Positions 25,101 to 34,100 of a stretch of DNA of 64,000 bases are shown piece by piece; the stretch's first letter is position 1, and each line of letters opens with the position of its first letter. The DNA is from Solobacterium sp. GTDB lineage: Bacteria; Bacillota_I; Bacilli_A; Erysipelotrichales; Erysipelotrichaceae. Position numbers and translations under genes: made by a program. The notes under the pieces were generated by a model. The model was not told where the DNA came from. It ran no database searches and worked only from the letters and a program-made list of their open reading frames with translations. Location of the stretch: positions 1 to 64,000 of the forward strand of contig JAFWEW010000044.1 of NCBI GenBank assembly GCA_017512725.1. The letters run 5' to 3'.

Positions 25101-28100
25101 CTAATTACCAGATCATAGTATGGAAACAGGAAGCAAATTCATCTTATTGGTACGCAGAAAGCGATATTCTTCCGGGAACGATCGGTAATACGGTAGAAGT
25201 TCCGAACAGTTACAAAGGGAAATCTTATACAGGATATACGTATTCTCATTGTGATGAAGGAAAAAAAGTCCTCAGCGATGGAAGTACAGTTCTTAATGTT
25301 TATTACAACCGGAATAGTCTAAATCCTGCTACAGGAACGTTTAAGTTAAGGTTCGAAGATTCTATTACAGCGTCTTCGCAGAATCTTCCAATCGAAAAAA
25401 CAGGCCTTTCATATGGTGCAGACCTTACGAAAAAAATACCTGCAGATCCAAAATCATCCCGTACCGGCTATGAATTCGACGGCTGGTATATGGATTCAGG
25501 TTGTACTGTAAAGGCAAATCTTTCGACAATGCCAGACCACGATCTGACGGTTTATGCTGGTTGGAAGAAAGAGTGGTATCTGATTCAGATAGATCCGAAT
25601 TATGGATCCCTGAACGGAAACGGCTCTACATGGTTCTGGGAACAATACGGCGGAGATCCCATACAGGAATACACACATGTAACGCGCGATTATGAACAGT
25701 CCAGTTCAGGTAATTACTACTTCGTAAAACACGATCGGGCTTACTATGGCTACAGCGGAAAAGAATGGGATAAAAGTGAAAAGGATCGAGATACTCACTA
25801 TACTGTAAATCCTGGAGAAGCAACAGAAGATACGACATTTGAAAGTGCGCCTGGTATTTATAGTTATGAAGCCTGGTATGAAGTTAATCCAGACGGCTCA
25901 GAAACACTTTATAATTTCGATTCCAAAGTGACTCACGACACTATATTGAAAATGCATTGGAAGAAAGCCGGATGCTATTATTTTGCGTACTCCTGGACGG
26001 ATCCGCAGGGACAGAGTCACGAAGGATTACCACAGGGACCCTATTCAGATAATGCATCCATAATAATTACAAAATCCGTTGATGCTCCGGAAGGATATAC
26101 ATTTGCCGGATGGAAGATTCGAGGACAAGAGGCCGGAACGATATATAGAACCGGACAGTCTTTTACTCTGCACTCGGATGATGCGATTCGGATTAGTGGT
26201 AAAGAAGTGGTTTATCTTGAAGCGGTGTTTGTTAAAGTCGGTTTAGCGACAATTATTTATGATGCAAACGGCGGAACAATTTCTGAGAATCCTGACTTTG
26301 GAAAATTCCCGGGTGCAGTTGAACCGGTATCAGCTTCGGGAACTATTGATGGAACAACCGCAACAGTAACAGGGATTGTAAACAATTCTGATTTCATACT
26401 GAGTACTGGTGCTGGATTCAGCAAAACTGGCACAACCTTTGCGGGCTGGAGTAATAAGACTGTTTATGAGCAGAACAAACAGGGTGTAAACCTTTATGCC
26501 GGCGGGCAGACATATGGTGTTGATAAAAATGAGCCGATTAAACTGTATGCGGTTTGGGCGGTTAATGTTACTTATCATCTGAACAGTGATAACGCAGATT
26601 GGGGAACACCTTGGGATCCTACTATTTATACCTATGATGAAAATGCGAAAACATATACGCAAACATTGTATATTGGCAATACGGTTTCTGAACCGGTAGC
26701 GATTCCTCAATATACAGGGACGGATGGAAAACTGTTCCGTTATTGGAAGACCACTACTACTGGAACAACACAGTATGATTTTTCACAGCCATTAACAGGA
26801 TCAATCGATCTTTACTGCCATTGGTCTGAACCGGAAAGTGTTAAGGTTCACGCAGTTGATACCTCCTCGGAAACAATAGTAAGTAAAGATGATGCTTGGC
26901 TGAAAACGAATGCAGCGATACAAGCAGGGATCACGGAAACATCGATTAATGCGGACAGTGTTAAATCTGTTTTCAAAGACACTATCATTCCGGAAGGCAG
27001 CTCGGCTCCTACCGGTTATGTTTTCGGATTTGCGGCAGTGCATGACAGCACGAATCTGCAGAAGATTTCGGATGAGCGGGCAATCACGTCAATCTGGTAT
27101 AACCAATCCGAAAAGAAAACATATGTCAAATATGCCGATAACACCACTGGCGCTCTGAAAACCGGTGAAGAGATATATCTGGTTTATTATCAGCTGAAAA
27201 ATCTTCCTATCAAATATAGGAACATGTTGACTTCTGGTGAGTTAGTGATTGCACCTGTTACTGAAGCGCCAGATCATTCTGGTTCTTTAGGGAGCTGTAA
27301 TTTAGGAGCTGTTATCACTTCTCCTAAAACGTGGGCAGGTAAGACAAGCGGTTACTATGCGTATGCAATTGGTGATAAAACTGCGGGGAATGCATCTCAG
27401 CTGCACTTTATTTCTGATACCTCTGACAGTGATACTAGTCATCCGGATGTTCAAATCAGAAATACATGGAGAGGTCTGCAGTATTCTACAAATGAAGGAA
27501 CAACGTGGATTGATTGCGGATATGATCCGGCAATCTATACCGTATATTTCGAACAGCGGCCAACAGTCGTATTGTTCAGCGAACTTACTTCAGGAACGGA
27601 AAGTTCGTTGGAGACTGTTTTTGACTATGAACTGGTTGTAGAACAGACAGAAACGACCACGGCATCTGTTCAGAAACAGATTAAAAACGGAGAAACCTGG
27701 AGTAATTATGGTGAACCGACCTCCAGAGATCCGAAGACGGAGACAACATCTGTTTTTACAGGAACATATCACTTGAAAAATGGTGAATCACAGTCTGCGA
27801 TTCTGTTCTATAAGACGGAAACAAGAGCTCCAGAAGAAGGGGCATCATATTCTGAGGATGGAAATACATATAGGGACGTAACAACAAAAACGGTTGTAAC
27901 ATCTCAGACTGCAATCGTTACCCAGACAGAAAAGAGTGGATATGTAACAGAAATCGATACAGAATATGGAACAACAACAGATAACCATATTTGGACCTGC
28001 CCTTCTGACAGCGCAGGAGGAACAAAAACAGCGACATTCAAGAATACATTAAATACGGTTTCGATAGAGGTTCAGGTTGCAATTGTTGATCCAACTGGAA

Positions 28101-31100
28101 TCATTCGCAAAAACGCGTTTAGAAAAATCCCTTATAAATTTGATTTACCTATTGGAGAAACAAAAGACTTCCAGACTGCGCTGGATCCAGACAAGATGTT
28201 TGATGGCAGCTTGGAAATATATGCATTTGGTACGGTTTTATATGGTACTGATGATGGTGAAGAAGGTCATCCGATAACAGCAAAGAGCATGGATGTAAAG
28301 TCTGTTTCCTACCAGAAAGGGGCAGATGACATCTATAGAGTCACATTGGAAGACAGTAATGGTACGGTTCTGGATGAACTGGATAATTACAATGTTTACT
28401 ATCTCTACTATCCGATGCCGGAGATTCGATATGTAAAACTGGTTTCTAGTTCGGATCCTGAATCGGGTATGGAAAACATTTCCGGATCTTATGATGAGTA
28501 TAACCCGTCTCCTGAAATCACCTATAATCACGATTCAGTAATAATTAATAATGTTACGGTCAAACAGGATCAAACTGTAAAAATTCCTAAGAACGGTCTG
28601 TTAATCAGCCAGACGGGCGGACTGAACAGTTTCAGAATGCCGCCTCTTCTGGATGATGGGATTTATGCCAGGTATTTGAAGTATACAAAAATTGGTGCCG
28701 GTAAATATGATGCAGATAGTCTCGACGATATAAGTAGCAATAGTAGTTGTGAAATGCGTCTTCGGATTAATAACAATGCACTGCAATACAGTTTTAATGA
28801 TACTGATTGGTTTGATCTTAATCTAAGTGAAATACCAACGATTTATGCGATCTATGAAGAGAAAGGTTATGATCTGCAGATTTCGAAGACGGTAGATACC
28901 TCTGACAGCGGCCGTGATCCGATTTTTATAGATCGTACATTCGTCGTGACACTGACTTCGAATTCCATTACAAAGGCAGAGTATAGCGCCGAAGGATATG
29001 AGACTGAAACAATCTCTGCGACTCCGGCCGTGGGCTCTGAGCCGGGCACAATTGTTCTGGAACATGTTAAAGACGGTACAAAAATAAAGATTAAGGGATT
29101 GGGTAAGGGCGATTATGAGATCGTTGAAACAAATAATGAAAACTTTGTACTCACAGCAATGGCAGGTCCAATTGTCGGAGGATCCACTTCACCAATTGAT
29201 GTTTTTAACAACAATACAATCAACTTATCGCTGAATGAAGAAACTGAGCTCGATCTGAAGAACCGGCCGCAGGATCTTTGCAAAATAGTAGACAACGATG
29301 AAGAGCATATATTCTACAGGTTTTCTGATGCAATTAAATATGTAGACGAAAATATCCCTACTAATACGGCAACGATTGAAATGCTGGCAGATTATCTGAT
29401 GCCGGAAGAAGATGTGTTGACGATTCCAAGCCATTTAAATATCACACTTACAACTGCGTTAACCGGAGAGCATCAGTATAGTGGATCTGAAAGAGCGGTT
29501 ATTAAACGGAACCAGGATCACAAAACACAGCCGATGATCATAAATTCCGGAACATTTACGACAACAGAAATCAAAATTGAAGGAGATGACCGAACAGACG
29601 TTACTGCACCGGCAGTACAAAGTTCAGGAGACTTAACTTTAAGTGTTGGAACATTCATCCAAAATACACATAATTCCCATATTGGAGAGAATCCTGGTAA
29701 TGGCGGTGCTATAAATGCAACTGCAGGAAATGTGACGTTTGATGCTGCTACGATTACAAATTCAGAAGCTGTAAATGGTGGCGTACTATATTATTCCGGT
29801 AGCGGAACGATTACGTTCAAGGGGTCGTCGAAAATCAGTAGTAATAACAGAGCAACCAAAGGTGGTGCTGTTTACGTGACCGGCGGTACGATTGTTGTTC
29901 AGGGCAATTCACAATTAATGAGTAATAGAGCAAAAGAAGGCGGAGCAATCTATGCAGAAAATGGTGTTATTTCGGTTGAACAGAATGCCAAGATTACTGG
30001 TAATACTGCTTCTCAGAACGGTGGTGCAATCTATACTCGTACCGGTACTGTATCAATAACAAGTTCGAATGGAAAAATTTCTGATAATACTGCTGCTCAA
30101 AATGGCGGCGGCATCTATTCAGAATCCGGAACGGTCAATATATCAAATGGAACCATGTCAGGAAATAAAGCAACAGACGGAGCTGGTGGTTCAATATACA
30201 CGAATACAGGAACCGTTAATGTTTCGGGTGGCAGCATTAGTGCTTCAGAGGCATCAAATGGTGCAGCTTTGTTTGTTGACTCAACCGGTAAAGCATATAT
30301 CTCGGGTGGAACGATTTCAGGGAACATTTCGGGTGCTGATGGCGGAGCGATTGGAGTTGGAAGTACTTCTACCAGACTGTATTTCTCGGCTAATGCAATT
30401 GTAAAAGACAATAAAGTTAACAACGAACAGCATAATGTCTGCCTGAATCAGGATTCAGATATGGTCATAAATACTTCTGGATTAAATGCAGAAGCAGAAG
30501 TAGGCATCTATGTTCCGGGTAATTATGAAGATGATTTATATAAGCATCGTGGTACAGCAGGATCAGAATTTGCCACATTTACAAATGCGACTAATTTAGA
30601 CCGCTTCACAAATGATCGTCAGCCTGGTTTACAGGCAGTCGGTAATTCCGTTACAAAAACAATTCTTTGGGGAACAGCGGTTAGTGTTAAAGTTGTTTAT
30701 TTAGCATCTTATTCCGGAGGATTCCCTCCTTCGGATTCCGCTGTAGAAAAATATTCAAATTCGAATTATTATCCTATTTCCAGTGACATGGGTATTTCAG
30801 AGATAGCAGATGATCTCTATGATAATTACTCAAATAAATTAACAGCAACCGCCGTTTATGCAGGTGCTTTTGCAAGTGATGCAACAACGTTTGATGAGTA
30901 TGTCACAAAACTTACATGGGACAATGGCGCTCAAACGTGGATGCTGAAAGACCATAATGGTACCGGTTCTAAACTTAATGACCGAACAATCGTCATCTAT
31001 TATTCTGAACCCGCATATCTGTACATCGAAAACAATGAAGACAAAGAGTTGGAGATCAGTTCAATTGTTATCGGTAACGGAGAAAATGCCAGAGAAGTAA

Positions 31101-34100
31101 TTAATAATACTAATACAGCAGGTTATGGAATGGTATTTGCGAAAAATGGCGCAATCCGTTCGCAGTTACTTCCGGTTTCCAGCGATGATCTTAAGCTGGC
31201 TCCCAATTCAACCATCAGTATTTTGATTCCTGGTGGATGCGGTCAGAAGTATGCACTTACTGGAAAATTCAATGGAACTGCTTTTGTAGATAACGTCAGG
31301 CTCCGCTACAGTAAAGATGATGGAACGCTTGATGAGGATACAATCAATAAGGATCTAGCAATTACTGGTTTTAGTCTGGATAATAAGACGCTGAGAACGA
31401 AATCCGGGGAAACTTATAAGATCATATTTGGCGATGATAAGCCAATTTGTAAGATAGTTGTTGGTACAGATGAATTGCCTTTCACATCGATTAGTGCTGC
31501 GGTTAAATATATTAGCGATAATAAAACGGCATTAGGTAATGGTGAAGAGTATCCGATCCAGATGCTTACAGATTATCTGATTCCCGCTTCGGATTATGTC
31601 GATATTCCGGCAGGGCTCAAGATAACAATTACTACTGCTACTGATGGTGAACATCGTTATCATCCAGTAGATCCGGATGAACCTCGTGTAACTATCAGTC
31701 GTGATAAGGATAATAAGAACTCTATTATTTCTGTCACAAAAGGGTCTACAAATGCAGCTCCTATAACCACTCTAACAATTACAAATATCATCATTGATGG
31801 TAAGAACATTAGCGGTAACAGTAACGGTGGTGCAGTGAATGCGATCAATTGCAGCAGTGTTACAATCGATAATTGTGAATTCCGAAATGTTTACGCAAAA
31901 GATGGCGGCTCGATTTATATTGGAATTGACGGTAATTATAAGGGGGGAAATGTAGAGGATACAATTCTTACTGTAAACAATAGTAAATTCATTAAGAGTA
32001 ATTCTGAAAAATCGACTGCCAGCCGAATGGGCGGAGGTGCGATTCATACAACTACAAGAAGATTAACTCTGACAGGCTGTTATTTTGATCAATGTGAGGC
32101 ATACGATCAGGGAGGAGCGGTTTTCCATCGTATAGATAAGGATTTGGTATCGTATACCACAATTACAGATTGCCACTTTACAAATTGTCTTGCTAAGGCT
32201 GCGGGTGGAGTTGAGAGCGATGCAAAGTATGTTACTATTACGGGATCAGAATTTACCAACTGCACAGCGACTGAACGAAATGGCGGTGGCGTTAACATCT
32301 TTGCTTTGTACAGTGCAAATCCAACTGCAGAGTGTTGGGTGACTGTTACGGAATGTACATTTACAAATTGCCGTGCAACAATGCTGTACGATAAGGATAA
32401 TCACTATGGGGGTGGATTAAGAAGTACCGCAAAATACACAACTGTAAATGGATGTACGTTCACAGATACACTTGGAAAATATGGTGGTGCTATTGCATTT
32501 TCCAGTTCGAATGCCGCAGAAGCATATGTCAACGGATGTTCGATTAATGGAAGTATGTCCTCAAAAAATGGTGGAGGAATCTATAGTGCAGCTTTGGAAA
32601 CGGTAATTACGGATCGTTATGTGGATGGAGAAGGGAACACAGTAATCAAAACTGCAGAAATCAAGAACTGTTCAACAGAAACTGATGGTGGAGGAATTTA
32701 TTATGACAGAAATGCTGATAATTCTTCATTGACTATTACGAATGTGACGATTGATGGAAATTCTGCACCAAGTGGTACGGGTGGAGGCATTTATACCAAT
32801 GCCGGTACTACCACACTTAATAATGGAACTAGTGTTATGAATAACACCGCAAATGGGAATGGCGGAGGGATCAATGTCTATAATAAAAACAACAGTAACA
32901 ATCGGAAACTTATAGTAAATAATAGTACGATCAGTGGAAACACTTCCGGAGGAATGGGCGGCGGCATTTATTCGAATGCGCATCTGACTCTTCAAAATGG
33001 ATCGATGGTAGAAAACAACCGTCTATCTGGAGGAGCAATAACAAATGCAGCGGGTGTTTATTTAGAGAATAATCGAACATTTACGATTGGTAATGACGAT
33101 AAAACAACTGATAATACGTCTATCAAAAACAATTATTCCGCTTCTGGTTCAAAATCAAACCTTCGTTTATGGGAATCTGGTGCTAATAACCATAGCAGCA
33201 GTGTTTCTGTATTATCGAGTTTAAATGGTGAGATTGGAGTTGTTAATGCAAAGAGTGTTGGAGCGCAATTTGGTAGTGCTGTAGATAAAGATTTTTCAGG
33301 ATTATCAGATCAGAATTATACATTCAAATCTGACACCAGCACGCTTCATGGCATTATCGACCGTAACGATCTAGATGGGAAAAAGATCATTTGGGCAGGA
33401 CCTCCGATCTGTAAGATAACGGATGAACGTGGATTTCTGTTGTACTTTGATCCGGAATGCACAGACCCGGCGATTTTTGATCGCCTAGATGTTGGAGATG
33501 CGAATGCAGTAAGCAAAATATCTGCATTCAGTTTGTTAAGAAATGAAAATCCTGGTTTATATAACGACCAGGGACTTTATACCGGACCGACGTATCGTGT
33601 AGAAATGCTGGTAGAAGAGTATAAACCAACAAAGTATATTACTACGAAAGATACAGCTGCACGAACAATCATTTTTACAACGGCTTCTGCTAGCCCTAAG
33701 GATCCTAAGGATGATTATGCTTACAGGGGGAGCAGTGGAACGTACGCAAAGATTCTTCGCAGTACAGATTATAAAGATACTGGTTCGAATATGATTACTG
33801 CGAAATGCAACATGGAATTAACAAATATTACTTTGGATGGTGGATCAAACAATGGCGTGACTCCAAGTCTTAGTTCCAGAGCATTTATTTCAACATCAGA
33901 AAATGGCCATACGGTTACTCTTGGAAAGAATGCGATTATTCAAAACTCTTATACTACTGGTAATGGTGGAGGAATTTATATTAGCGGAGGTTCCGTTACC
34001 ATAAGTGGAGGAATAATCAAAAACTGTGGCACGACTTTAGATGGAGGTGCAATATATAAGACCGGTAGTAATAATACTAATCTGATATTTGAATCAGGAA